Of a stretch of DNA of 64,000 bases, positions 34,684 through 44,302 are shown one piece after another. A model generated the notes under the pieces. That model had not been told where the DNA came from. It worked only from the letters and a program-made list of their open reading frames with translations, and did no database searches. Position 1 is the stretch's first letter. Each line of letters begins with the position of its first letter. Source of the DNA: CAVSJR01 sp963728285 (GTDB lineage Bacteria; Actinomycetota; UBA4738; HRBIN12); the NCBI GenBank assembly GCA_963728285.1, contig CAVSJR010000001.1, forward strand, positions 744,001-808,000, in the 5' to 3' direction. Made by a program: the position numbers and the translations under genes.

Positions 34684-37132
34684 CTACTCCTCGGCCATCT
34701 GCGTGACGACGGGGGCGAGCGCGACCACGTGCGCGCCCTCCTCGACCCGCATCGTTCGAACGCCCTGGCTCGCGCGTCCCACACGGCGGATGTCCGATGC
34801 CTGCACCCTGATCACGATGCCCGAGGAGGAGATCACCAGCATGTCCTGATCCTTGGATCCCACGTGGGCGCCGGCCAGCAGGCCCGTCTTCTTCGTGAGC
34901 TGATGGCCGATGACGCCCTTGCCTCCGCGGCCCTTCGTCGGGTAGTCGGCCAGCTTGGATCGCTTTCCGTACCCCTGAGCGGTGACGCTGATGAGCTCCT
35001 CGCCCTGGGAGACGACCCCGAGCGAGAGGACCTCATCGTCCTCCGAGAGGCGCATCCCGATGACGCCGGCGGTGGCGCGGCCCATCGGGCGAGCGGTGGT
35101 CTCCTTGAAGCGGATGGCCTGGCCCTTGCGCGAGACGAGGATGACCTCATCCTTGCCGTCGGTCAGCAGGACGTCCATGAGCTCATCGCCGTCCCGGAGG
35201 TTGATCGCGAGCAGGCCCGTGCGAGGCGAGTCGTACTCCGGCAGCGGGGTCTTCTTCACCATCCCGCGCTTCGTCGCGAACAGCAGGTAGCGGCCGTCCT
35301 CGTACTCCTTGAGATCGATCACGGCGCTCACGCGCTCGTCGCCGCTGATCGCGACGCCGGGAAGGTTGGCCGCGTACAGCCCGCGCGCCGTGCGCGTCGT
35401 GTCGGGCACCTCGTGGACCTTCACGCGATAGACCTTCCCCTTCGTCGTGAAGAACAGGAGCCAATGGTGCGTCGTCGTCGTGAACACGTTCGCGACGACG
35501 TCCTCCTCCTTGAGGTTCTGGCCCCGCACGCCCTTCCCGCCGCGGCCCTGTCGCCGGAACGCGTCGATCGGCAGGCGCTTCACGTACCCCGCGCGACTGA
35601 CCGTGATGACGACGTCCTCCTCGGCGATGAGGTCCTCCACGCCCATCTCGCCCTCGTCGGCCTTCAGCTGCGTGCGCCGAGGATCCGCGAACTTCTTGCG
35701 GATCTCGAGCAGCTCCTCCTTGATGACGCCGCGCAGCTTCTTCGGGCTCTTCAGCAGCGACTCCAGGTACTTGATCTTGGCGAGCAGGTCCTTGTGCTCC
35801 TGCTCGAGCTCGGCTCGCGCGAGCCTCGTCAGACGCCGGAGCGGCATGTCGAGGATGTGGTTCGTCTGCGTCTCGGAGAGCTTGAACTTCGTCATCAGCT
35901 TCGTCCGGGCGGCATCGGCATCCTGGGATCCGCGGATGATCTTGATCACCTCGTCGAGGTTGTCGAGGGCGATCAGCAGGCCTTGGACGATGTGGTCGCG
36001 CTCCTCGGCCTTTCGCTTGTCGTACTCGGTGCGCCGCGTGACGACCTCGATCTGGTGATCGACGTAGTAGCCGATCATCTCGGCGAGGTTCAGCGTCCGC
36101 GGGACGTTGTCGACCAGCGCGAGCATGATGACGCCGAAGTTGTCCTGCATCTGGGTGTGCTTGTGGAGCTGGTTCAGCACGACGTGGGGGTTCGCCCCCC
36201 GCTTCAGGTCGATCACCAGGCGCATGCCGGCGCGGCCGCTGGAGTGGTCCGAGAGGTCGGAGATGTCCTTCACCTTGCCGGTCTTCACGAGATCGGCGAT
36301 CTTCTCGGCGAGGCGCGCCTTGTTGACCTGATACGGAAGCTCCGTCACGACGATCCGGGAGCGCCCGTTGGAGCCCTCCTCGATGTTCGTGACCGCGCGA
36401 ACCTTGATCGACCCCCGGCCGGTCGTGTACGCGTCCCGGATCCCCTCCTTGCCCAGGGCGACGGCGCCCGTCGGGAAGTCCGGCCCCTTGATGAACTTCA
36501 TCAGGTCCTTCGGCGTGGAATCCGGGTTGTCGATGTAGTGCACGACCCCATCGATCACCTCGCCGAGGTTGTGGGGCGGGATGTTGGTCGCCATCCCCAC
36601 CGCGATGCCCCCGGAGCCGTTGACGAGCAGGTTCGGGATGCGCGACGGCAGGACGACCGGCTCACGCTCGTACCCGTCGTAGTTCGGGGCGAAGTCGACG
36701 GTCTCGGCCTCGATGTTTCGCAGGAGCTCCAACGCCATCGGGGCGAGGCGAGCCTCGGTGTAGCGCTCGGCGGCCGGCGGATCGCCGTCGACCGACCCGA
36801 AGTTGCCGTGCGGATCGATGAGCGGATACCGAAGGGAGAAGTCCTGCGCCATCCGAACCAGGGCGTCGTAGATCGGGCGCGTTCCCGTGCGGGTGATACT
36901 TGCTCATGACGCCGCCGACGACGTTCGCCGACTTGCGATACGGGCGATCGGGACGCAGGCCCTGCTCGAACATCGACCAGAGGATGCGCCGATGGACCGG
37001 CTTCATCCCGTCGCGAACGTCGGGCAGCGCACGGCCGACGATCACCGACATCGCGTAGTCGAGATAGGAGCGCTGGATCTCCTCCTCGAGCTCGACGGGC
37101 TCGACCCGGCCGGCGAACAGGTCCTGCGCCAC
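34684..37132 (-). CDS. gyrA: DNA gyrase subunit A (one frameshift)
   Basis: About 815 residues. N-terminus: EEEIQRSYLDYAMSVIVGRA, LPDVRDGMKPVHRRIL. The catalytic Tyr is in ERYTEARLAP. The GyrA box RRQGRGGKG opens the C-terminal DNA-wrapping domain, whose blades follow. The frame breaks at YHPHGN, inside the quinolone-resistance region, between 36875 and 36886; dropping one G from GGG at 36875-36877 gives HPHGNAPIYDALVRMAQ. As gyrA is essential, this is almost surely a sequence error. It lies 16 bp after gyrB in one operon. Confidence 0.95.
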
Positions 37133-37148
37133 CTAGGCGATCCCCCGG

Positions 37149-39182
37149 TCAGACGTCAAGGTTCTGCACGTCCTTCGCGTTCTGCTCGATGAACAGCTTG
37201 CGGGCGGGCACGTCCTCGCCCATGAGGACGCTGAAGAGCCGGTCGGCCGTCGCGGCGTCCTCGAGCGTCACCTGCAGCAGGATGCGGTTCTCCGGATCCA
37301 TCGTCGTGTCCCACAGCTGGTTGGCGTCCATCTCGCCGAGGCCCTTGAAGCGCTGCGGCTCGGCCTTGACCTTGCCGTTCTTCGAGCGGAACTGCGTCCA
37401 CTCCTTCTCGGTGTAGAAGTAGTGGGGCTTTCGCTCGATGTTGACCAGGTACAGCGGCGGCTGCGCGATGTAGACGTATCCCGCGTCGATGAGCTCGCTC
37501 ATGTGGCGAAAGATGAACGTCAGCAGGAGCGTTCGGATGTGTGCGCCGTCGACGTCCGCGTCGGCCATGAGCACGATGCGGTGATACCGCGCCTTCTCGA
37601 GGTCGAACTCCTCCCCGATGCCCGTGCCGATCGCCGTGATGAGCGCCTGGATCTCGTTGTTCTCCAGGATCTTGTGCAGCCGCGCCTTCTCGACGTTCAG
37701 GATCTTCCCGCGGATCGGCAGGATCGCCTGGGTCGCGGGATCCCTCGCCTGCTTGGCCGAGCCGCCCGCCGAATCGCCCTCCACGATGTAGATCTCGCAC
37801 GAGGCCGGGTCGCTCAGCTGGCAGTCGGCGAGCTTGCCGGGAAGCGATCCGGACTCCAGGAACGACTTTCGTCGCGTCAGATCCCGCGCGTGTCGAGCCG
37901 CCAGCCGGGCCTTCGCGGCCGCCGATCCCTTCGTCACGATCCGCTTGGCATCGCCCGGATGCTCCTCGAGCCAGGTCCCGAGGCGGTTGTTCACCGTCGT
38001 CTCGACGAGCGAGCGCATCGACGCGTTGCCGAGCTTCGTCTTCGTCTGCCCCTCGAACTGGGGGTCCTGCAGCTTCACCGAGACGATCGCGATGACGCCC
38101 TCGCGGACGTCCTCCCCGATGAGGTTCTCCTCCTTCTCCTTGAGGAGGCCCTTGCTCCGGGCGTAGCGGTTCACGACGTTGGTGAGCGCCTTCTTCAGGC
38201 CCTCCTCGTGCATGCCGCCCTCGTGCGTGTTGATCGTGTTGGCGAACGAGTGCAGCGACTCCGAGTAGCCCTGATTCCACTGCAGGGCAAGCTCGACCTC
38301 GGCGGCCTGCTCCTTCGCCTCGAAGTGCACGACGCGATGCAGGCTCTCCTTGCCGGCGTTGAGATGCTTGACGAAGTCCGCGAGCCCGCCGTTGTAGCGG
38401 AAGACGTCTTTCACCGCGGGGTCCTCGCGCTCGTCGATCAGCTGGATCTCGAGCCCCGCGTTCAGAAACGCCAGCTCTCGGAGGCGCTCGGCGAGCGTCT
38501 CGCGCTTGAAGTCGATCTCCTCGAAGATCTCGGGATCCGGCCAGAACGCGATCGTGGTCCCGTGCTTCTGGCTCGGCTTGCCCTTCTTGAGCTTCATCGT
38601 GGCCTTGCCGCGCGCGTACTCCTGATGCCAGTTGAATCCGTCGCGCTGGACGTCGGCGGTCATCCGCACGGACAGCGCGTTCGTCACGGACACGCCCACG
38701 CCGTGGAGCCCGCCGGAGATGCGGTAGCCGCCGCCGCCGAACTTGCCCCCCGCGTTCAGCGTCGTCAGCACGACCTCGAGGGCGGGGCGGCGGTCCTTCG
38801 CCTTCGGGATGGGCCTGACCGGGATCCCGCGGCCGTTGTCCTGAACCGATACTCCGCCGTCGGCGCGGAGGGTGACGATGATCCGGTCGCAATGGCCCGC
38901 CATCGCCTCATCGACGGCGTTGTCGACGACCTCGTAGACGAGGTGATGCAGGCCTCGGGCGCTCGTCGTCCCGATGTACATGCCCGGGCGCAGGCGGACG
39001 TGCTCGACGCCTTCGAGGACGGTGATGTTCTCGGCGTCGTAGTCGCTCTTCGGCTTTCTTGTTCGGGTTCCTGCCTTTGCAGTCGACGTTGCGCTCGCCG
39101 CCTTCTTTGGGGCGGGCGCCGCCGTTCTTTTCGCTGTTGCCAACGGGCCTCCGTCCGTTCTCCGGCCACGCCGGGGGATCAC
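37149..39182 (-). CDS. gyrB: DNA gyrase subunit B
   Basis: 677 residues, intact. GHKL ATPase: VDNAVDEAMAGHCDRI, QDNGRGIPV, GGKFGGGGYRISGGLHGVG. Transducer domain, then the TOPRIM motif IYIVEGDSAGGSAKQARD with DADVDGAHI. C-terminal QRFKGLGEMDANQLWDTTMD contacts GyrA. The N-terminal 45 residues are an Ala/Lys-rich extension. The start may be GTG 39182 or TTG 39143, the latter with GGAGG just upstream. It supplies the ATPase of the type II topoisomerase that makes negative supercoils, with GyrA encoded next. Confidence 0.97.
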   Translation of the reverse strand: MIPRRGRRTDGGPLATAKRTAAPAPKKAASATSTAKAGTRTRKPKSDYDAENITVLEGVEHVRLRPGMYIGTTSARGLHHLVYEVVDNAVDEAMAGHCDRIIVTLRADGGVSVQDNGRGIPVRPIPKAKDRRPALEVVLTTLNAGGKFGGGGYRISGGLHGVGVSVTNALSVRMTADVQRDGFNWHQEYARGKATMKLKKGKPSQKHGTTIAFWPDPEIFEEIDFKRETLAERLRELAFLNAGLEIQLIDEREDPAVKDVFRYNGGLADFVKHLNAGKESLHRVVHFEAKEQAAEVELALQWNQGYSESLHSFANTINTHEGGMHEEGLKKALTNVVNRYARSKGLLKEKEENLIGEDVREGVIAIVSVKLQDPQFEGQTKTKLGNASMRSLVETTVNNRLGTWLEEHPGDAKRIVTKGSAAAKARLAARHARDLTRRKSFLESGSLPGKLADCQLSDPASCEIYIVEGDSAGGSAKQARDPATQAILPIRGKILNVEKARLHKILENNEIQALITAIGTGIGEEFDLEKARYHRIVLMADADVDGAHIRTLLLTFIFRHMSELIDAGYVYIAQPPLYLVNIERKPHYFYTEKEWTQFRSKNGKVKAEPQRFKGLGEMDANQLWDTTMDPENRILLQVTLEDAATADRLFSVLMGEDVPARKLFIEQNAKDVQNLDV

Positions 39183-39286
39183 GTTCCGAGCTGAGGAGCC
39201 TCACGAGGGGGTGAGTGCTTAGGCCTCAATTCTACCAACCGCAAGGACCCTCCGCCCGGCTTCCGCGACACGCATTTTCCCCTCCG

Positions 39287-39643
39287 TCACAGCGGATTTG
39301 AGGGGTCAGGGCGGACGATGATCTGGACCTTGCGGACGGCGTCGTTTCCGAGCGCGGCGTTGGCCTGCACGCGGATCTCCGCCGCGAGGAAACGGGCCTG
39401 CGCGCCCCACGGTCCACTGCTCGCCGCCACGATCAGCGTGCCCCCGTCGAGGCTCGTCGGCGCCGTGGCCGACGCGAGCCGCGGGCCGACGACGCGCTCC
39501 CATTCCGCGGCGAGGCGCCCCACCGCAACGCCCCGCGCGAACAACGGCTCCCCCATCAGGCCCGCCACGATCTCGCCGATGGGCGTGTCGTGGGACGTCC
39601 GCTCGTCCCTGCGCTGCCTCCATCCCTTGCTGTGCGGCATCAT
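39287..39643 (-). CDS. dciA: DciA-type replicative helicase loader (DUF721)
   Basis: 118 residues, ATG 39643 after GGAGGGCG. DUF721 pattern: LFARGVAVGRLAAEWERVVG, PRLASATAPTSLDGGTLIVA, and PWGAQARFLAAEI. DciA is the common bacterial loader or activator of DnaB where DnaC/DnaI are absent, and in actinobacteria it lies between recF and gyrB, as here. Intact. Confidence 0.85.
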   Translation of the reverse strand: MMPHSKGWRQRRDERTSHDTPIGEIVAGLMGEPLFARGVAVGRLAAEWERVVGPRLASATAPTSLDGGTLIVAASSGPWGAQARFLAAEIRVQANAALGNDAVRKVQIIVRPDPSNPL

Positions 39644-39680
39644 CGCCCTCCCTGCGACGGTCCCGGAGAGGGACACCTCA

Positions 39681-40787
39681 TCAGGCCGCCCCTCGCAGCC
39701 TGACACTCCCGGACGACACCTCGAAGATCGCGTCCGCGTTCGGGGGGACGTGGGCCTCGTCGGCCACCGAGATGAAGACCTGGCCCCGGCCCGGGAGGTG
39801 CTCGGCGACCTTGCCCTGGCGCCGCGGGTCCAGGGCCGAGAACGGGTCGTCGAGCAGCAGCACCGGGGGCTCGCCCATCTCCTCCTGCACGGCGTCGGCG
39901 AGTCCGAGCCGAAGACACAGCGCGGCCGCCCACGCCTCGCCGTGGGAGCCGAAGCTCCGGGCGCCGAGGTCGCGCACCGCGAGCTCGAGCTCGTCCCGAT
40001 GGGGCCCCACGAGGCTCGTGCGCCGGATGAGCTCGTCCCCACGCCGCTCGTCGATCCGCGCGCGGAACGCGGCCTCGAGGGCCGCCTGATCCCCCTCCGC
40101 CCAGACGGAGGGGCGATACACGCACGACAGGCCGTAGCCGGCGAGCCACTCGAACGCACGCCCCGCCGGCGGGGACAGCGAGGCGACGGCGTCGAACCGG
40201 GCGCGCATGAGGGCGCTCCCCGCCTCGACGAGCTCGGCGTCCCAGGCCTGCATCGCCTCGGGCACGCCGCGGCCCTCCCACTCCTTCAACAATCGATTCC
40301 GCTGTCGGAGCGCGCGCTCGTATCCGGTCACCGCGGCGTCCTTCACCGGCCACAGGGCTCCCAGGGCCTCATCCATGAATCGACGACGCTGCGAGGGATC
40401 CCCCCGCACGATGTCGAGGTCGTCGGGTCCGAAGAACACCGCGCGAACGTCCCGCCGAAGATCTCGCTTTCGCCGCACGGGCGATCTGTTGACCCGGACC
40501 TTGCTCGCCCGCCCGCTCCCCGGGATCTCCACCTCGACGAGCACCCGGCCGACGGCCGTCTCGACCTCCCCCCGCACGTATCCCGCCTCGGCGCCCTCCC
40601 GCACCAGCGGCTGGTTCGAGCTCACACGAGGGGACGAGAGCGTGAACAGATACGACATGCCCTCGAGCAGGTTCGTCTTGCCCTCGCCGTTGGGGCCCAC
40701 GACGACGAGCAGGCCCTCGGGGACCTCCTCGAGCCTCGTATGAGGGTGATTGCGGAAATCCCGAAGCTCGACCCAGAGCAGTCGCAA
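39681..40787 (-). CDS. recF: DNA replication and repair protein RecF
   Basis: 368 residues, intact. It begins LLWVELRDFRNHPHTRLEEV with Walker A GPNGEGKTNLLEG. The conserved GDPSQRRRFMDEAL follows, then LVGPHRDEL, the signature region, and Walker B VLLLDDPFSALDPRRQ. RecF is an SMC-like ATPase that directs RecA loading to gaps. It starts 3 bp from the dnaN stop, so recF is in the dnaN transcript. Confidence 0.95.
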   Translation of the reverse strand: MRLLWVELRDFRNHPHTRLEEVPEGLLVVVGPNGEGKTNLLEGMSYLFTLSSPRVSSNQPLVREGAEAGYVRGEVETAVGRVLVEVEIPGSGRASKVRVNRSPVRRKRDLRRDVRAVFFGPDDLDIVRGDPSQRRRFMDEALGALWPVKDAAVTGYERALRQRNRLLKEWEGRGVPEAMQAWDAELVEAGSALMRARFDAVASLSPPAGRAFEWLAGYGLSCVYRPSVWAEGDQAALEAAFRARIDERRGDELIRRTSLVGPHRDELELAVRDLGARSFGSHGEAWAAALCLRLGLADAVQEEMGEPPVLLLDDPFSALDPRRQGKVAEHLPGRGQVFISVADEAHVPPNADAIFEVSSGSVRLRGAA

Positions 40788-40790
40788 GCG

Positions 40791-41895
40791 CTAGGAGACC
40801 GGCGCGGGCAGTCGCACGGGCATGACGAGGTAGGTGAACTCGTCGCTCTCGCCTCGCACGATCCCCGGCTTCAAGCCGTCGCGAACCTCGAGGCGCACGC
40901 CCTCGCCCGTCGAGACGGCCAGGCCGTCCGCCAGGTAATTGGGATTGAACGCGACCGTCAAATCCTCTCCCTCGTAGCGAGCTTCGACGGCCTCGACCGC
41001 CTGCCCGACGTCCGGAGACGAGGACGAGAGCTTGACGCCGAGCGCGTTGAACTCCAAGCGCACCGGCGTCGCGTCGCGAGCCAGCAGGCCGACGCGACGG
41101 ACGGCATCCATGAGCTGCTGACGGGAGACGGTGAGCCGGTTCTCGTAGCCCTCCGGAAGCAGCTGCCGGTAGTTCGGGAACTCGCCCTCGATCAGTCGCG
41201 AGGTCAGCATGAGGGGCCCCACGCGGAACGACACCTGGCTCTCATCGACGATGAGCTCGATCTCGCCCTTCTCCTCGTTGCCCGGCGGCGCGACCGGCCT
41301 CGGAGATCGCCCGCTCCGGAACGATGGCCTTGGCCTCGCCCTGCGCCGTGGCGACCAGGTCTCGAACCGCCAGGCGGTAGGAGTCCGTCGCGACCATCGT
41401 GAATCCCTCCCGGCTGATCTCGAGGAGGACCCCGGTCAGCACCGGCCGAGCCTCGTCGCGCGAGGCCGCCTTCCCGACCTGTCCCACGGCCTCGGCGAAC
41501 ATGCCGGCCTCCACGGTGACCCGATTCCCCGTCGGCGGCTGCAGGCTCGGGAAATCCTCGACGGGCAGCAGGCGCAGCGCGCCCTCGAAGGCCGCGCACC
41601 TGATCTGCGCCTGGCTCTGATCCGCGTCGAATTCGACCGGGGCATCCGACAGGCTCTTCACCGTGTCGGCGAACAGCCGCGCGGGGACCAGCACGCTGCC
41701 CGGCCGCTGCACCTGCACCTCGATCGACAGCCTCGCGGAGACCTCGAGGTCGGTCGTCGTGAGCGTGAGGGTCCCGCCCTCCGTCGCCTCGGCGAGCACC
41801 CCCGTGAGGGCCGGGATGCCAGGCCGGGACGACACACCTCGCTGGACGGTCTGGAGCGCCTCGGAGAGCGCGTCGCGATCGCACCGGAACTTCAC
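40791..41895 (-). CDS. dnaN: DNA polymerase III beta clamp (one frameshift)
   Basis: About 367 residues. GTG 41895 follows AAGGGGTGGGAATC and begins VKFRCDRDALSEALQTVQRG. Domain 1 has LTLTTTDLEVSARLSIEVQV, domain 2 ARPVLTGVLLEISREGFTMV and ATDSYRLAVRDL. The third domain, LTSRLIEGEFPNYRQLLPEG and the C-terminal EFTYLVMPVRL, is in another frame. The break lies at CCC 41281-41283; one base fewer restores GNEEKGEIELIVDESQVSF. An essential gene, hence probable sequence error. It sits 224 bp from dnaA. Confidence 0.94.
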
Positions 41896-42119
41896 CGATT
41901 CCCACCCCTTTACGAAAGAAGCTTGTAGGTCTTCTCTAAACCAGTAGTAGTAGGGCCTGTGAGGATCGGGAGAACCCCACGAATGTCCAGGGTACCGGGG
42001 CTCCCCGACGTGCGGAATGCCTGGGGAAACATGGGGACGCGTCTGCCGAGGGTCCCGCCGTCTTCCCCGCATTTCAACGGATGCCACCCCGGGTATCCAC
42101 CGGTCCCGTGAGCGACGCA

Positions 42120-43553
42120 TCATGCCCCGCCCGCCCGCGCCCGGCCGCGGATGATGCGCGACAGATCCTGCACCTGCTTGTAGGTGGGCTCGCGAGCCCG
42201 CATCTTCTTCTCGACCTGATTGATGCCGTAGAGCGCGGTCGAGTGATCGCGCCCGCCGAAGATCTCCCCGATCTTGACCAGCGACTGTCCCGTCGACTCA
42301 CGGAGCAGATACATCGCGATGTGCCGTGCGTTGGTCAGCGGGCGCGACCGGTTCGGAGAGATGAGATCGTCCCTCGACAGCCCGAAGTACGTGGCGGTCT
42401 CATCGAGGATCAATTGGGGCGAGATCTCGGTCTCGTTCTGGGGCAGCAGGTCCTGGAGCGCTCGATCGGCGAGCTGCGTGTCGATCGGTTGGCCGGTGAG
42501 CTCCGACCACGCGACGACCCGGACGAGGGCACCCTCCAGCTCTCGCACGCTCTGATCGAACTTCGAGGCGATGAACTCGAGCACCTCATCGGGGACGAGG
42601 ATGTCGTCGCGCTGCGCCTTCACCTGCAGGATCGCGAGGCGGGTCTCGAGATCCGGGGGCTGGACGTCCACACACAGCCCCCATCGGAAGCGATTGAGCA
42701 GCCGCTCCTCCATGCCCGCGAGCTCCTGGGGAGGACGGTCGGATGCGATGACGATCTGGCGCTCGGCGAGGTGCAGGTGATTGAACGTGTGGAAGAACTC
42801 GGTCTGGGTCTCCTCGCGCTTGGCGAGGAACTGGATGTCGTCCACGAGCAGGACGTCGACCTCGCGGTAGCGCTGCTGGAATTGGTACCCCTGCCGCTCG
42901 CGGACCGCGCGGACGAACTCGGTGACGAACGCCTCGGACGTCACGTACTTCACGCGCAGGCTGGGGTTGATGCGGTGCATGTGGTGGCCGATGGCGACGA
43001 GCAGGTGCGTCTTGCCGAGTCCCACTGCCCCGTAGATGAAAAGCGGGTTGTAGGCCTTGGAGGGAGGCGCCTCGGCGACGGCCATCGCCGCGGCGTGGGC
43101 GAACCGGTTGCTCGGGCCGGGAACGAACGCATCGAAGGTGTAGCCGGGAAACGGGAGCCCGGGGGCGGCGGCGAGCGGGACGTCGGGGGTCGTGGTGAAT
43201 GCAGGGGAGGCCGGGCGGTCGAGCTCCGGGCCCGCGGAGTCGGCGCTGCCCGGGACGCCGCTCGGCGCCGGGAGGTCCCGCGGCACCGTCGCGTCGGTCG
43301 CGAGGTGGACTCGGACCGGCTCCCCCGAGACCTCCGTGGCCCCGCGCTGGATCAGGTCGAGATAGTTGCGGGCGAGCCAGTCCCGGACGTACTCGGAGGG
43401 AGCGGTGACGTGGAGCAGGCCATCGTGGAATTCCGTGGCCCGCACCCCCGCGAACCACATCGAGAACGAGCTCTCCGGCAGTTCCGCCCGGGCCTTCTCG
43501 ACCACGTGCGACCAGGCATTCTCGACCGTTATCTCGTGATGAGCATCCACCAT
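42120..43553 (-). CDS. dnaA: chromosomal replication initiator DnaA
   Basis: 477 residues from ATG 43553. Domain I: ELPESSFSMWFAGVRATEF. A Pro/Ala-rich domain II linker (about 90-135) precedes the AAA+ domain III with Walker A YGAVGLGKTHLL, Walker B LLVDDIQFLAKRE and ASDRPPQEL. Domain IV ends with the DnaA-box-binding signature GGRDHSTALYGINQVEKK. An upstream in-frame start at 43718 would add a low-complexity leader and overlap the box cluster, so 43553 is preferred. DnaA-box-like sites stand directly upstream. Confidence 0.96.
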   Translation of the reverse strand: MVDAHHEITVENAWSHVVEKARAELPESSFSMWFAGVRATEFHDGLLHVTAPSEYVRDWLARNYLDLIQRGATEVSGEPVRVHLATDATVPRDLPAPSGVPGSADSAGPELDRPASPAFTTTPDVPLAAAPGLPFPGYTFDAFVPGPSNRFAHAAAMAVAEAPPSKAYNPLFIYGAVGLGKTHLLVAIGHHMHRINPSLRVKYVTSEAFVTEFVRAVRERQGYQFQQRYREVDVLLVDDIQFLAKREETQTEFFHTFNHLHLAERQIVIASDRPPQELAGMEERLLNRFRWGLCVDVQPPDLETRLAILQVKAQRDDILVPDEVLEFIASKFDQSVRELEGALVRVVAWSELTGQPIDTQLADRALQDLLPQNETEISPQLILDETATYFGLSRDDLISPNRSRPLTNARHIAMYLLRESTGQSLVKIGEIFGGRDHSTALYGINQVEKKMRAREPTYKQVQDLSRIIRGRARAGGA

Positions 43554-43720
43554 CCCTGATTCCACAGCACCTTTCCACAGTTGTGGAAACCGATCTGGAG
43601 GAAGGGGGGCGCGGCGCCCCGACGGCGCGCCCGCTCCCGGGGGGGAAGCGGGGGGGACTATAGCACCGGACTTTTCCACACCGGAAGCCGAACCGGGGGT
43701 TTTGACGGTCTTTTCCACCG
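43554..43720. other. candidate oriC: DnaA-box cluster between dnaA and rpmH
   Basis: Five box-like sites occur: GATTCCACA (43558), CTTTCCACA (43571), its inverted partner TGTGGAAAC (43582), TTTTCCACA (43672) and TTTTCCACC (43711). The middle two form an 18-bp palindrome TTTCCACA-GT-TGTGGAAA. The consensus is TTATNCACA. The dnaA-rpmH interval is a frequent origin site. No AT-rich unwinding element stands out, so the exact origin, which may extend to the dnaA-dnaN gap, is not fixed. Confidence 0.65.
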
Positions 43721-43844
43721 CGGGCCGTCATCGGAGCCCGAACGTGCAGGACGGTCGGGATTGCGTCTTTGGACTTCGGGAGCACTCGTATACTTGTCGG
43801 GCGCCGGGTCGAGGAGACCGCGGCCCCAAGGAGAGGCACACGCG

Positions 43845-43982
43845 ATGTCGAAGCGGACGTTTCAGCCGAACAACCGCCGCCGGTCGAAGACGCACGGCTT
43901 CCGCACGCGCATGCGCACCCGCGCCGGGCGCGCCATCATCTCGCGGCGCCGCTCGAAGGGTCGGACGAGGCTCTCGGCCTGA
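43845..43982 (+). CDS. rpmH: 50S ribosomal protein L34
   Basis: 45 residues, ATG 43845 after AAGGAGAGG. MSKRTFQPNNRRRSKTHGFR and the following TRMRTRAGRAIISRRRSKG are canonical L34. It is divergent from dnaA and heads the rpmH-rnpA-yidD-yidC-jag-rsmG-parAB run on the plus strand. A two-codon tail (LSA) ends the chain. Confidence 0.97.
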   Translation: MSKRTFQPNNRRRSKTHGFRTRMRTRAGRAIISRRRSKGRTRLSA

Positions 43983-43993
43983 TCGGCCGCCCG

Positions 43994-44302
43994 GTGCCAC
44001 GCCTCGACGTCCGCTCCCTGCTCGACCGAGGGCGACCCGTTCACGGAGCACGGGTGGTAGCCTTTGTCGCGCCCGGGTCGGGAGCGGTCGCCTTCGTCGC
44101 CGGCCGGCGGGTGGGCGGCGCGGTCCAGCGCAACAGGGCGCGGCGCATCTTGCGAGCGGCCTGGCGCGAGGTCGCGAAGCAGGCAGATGACGCATACGAC
44201 ATCGCTTGGGTCGCCCGCGCGGGGATCGCAGGCGCCAAGACACAGGACCTGATGGCCGAGATGACACAACTCCTGCGGCATGCGCGGGTGGTGCCCGCGT
44301 GA
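43994..44302 (+). CDS. rnpA: ribonuclease P protein component
   Basis: 102 residues from GTG 43994, 11 bp after rpmH. The RNR signature VAGRRVGGAVQRNRARRILR is clear, with a preceding LLDRGRPVHG segment. RnpA assists the catalytic RNA in 5' maturation of tRNAs. No ribosome site is visible at the GTG, so translation may be coupled to rpmH. The stop overlaps the yidD start (GTGA). Confidence 0.88.
   Translation: MPRLDVRSLLDRGRPVHGARVVAFVAPGSGAVAFVAGRRVGGAVQRNRARRILRAAWREVAKQADDAYDIAWVARAGIAGAKTQDLMAEMTQLLRHARVVPA

Noticed and set aside
34672..36909. 745-codon plus-strand frame opposite gyrA
   Set aside because: Low-complexity Leu/Arg/Asp/His composition typical of the antisense of a GC-rich gene; gyrA on the other strand is unambiguous.
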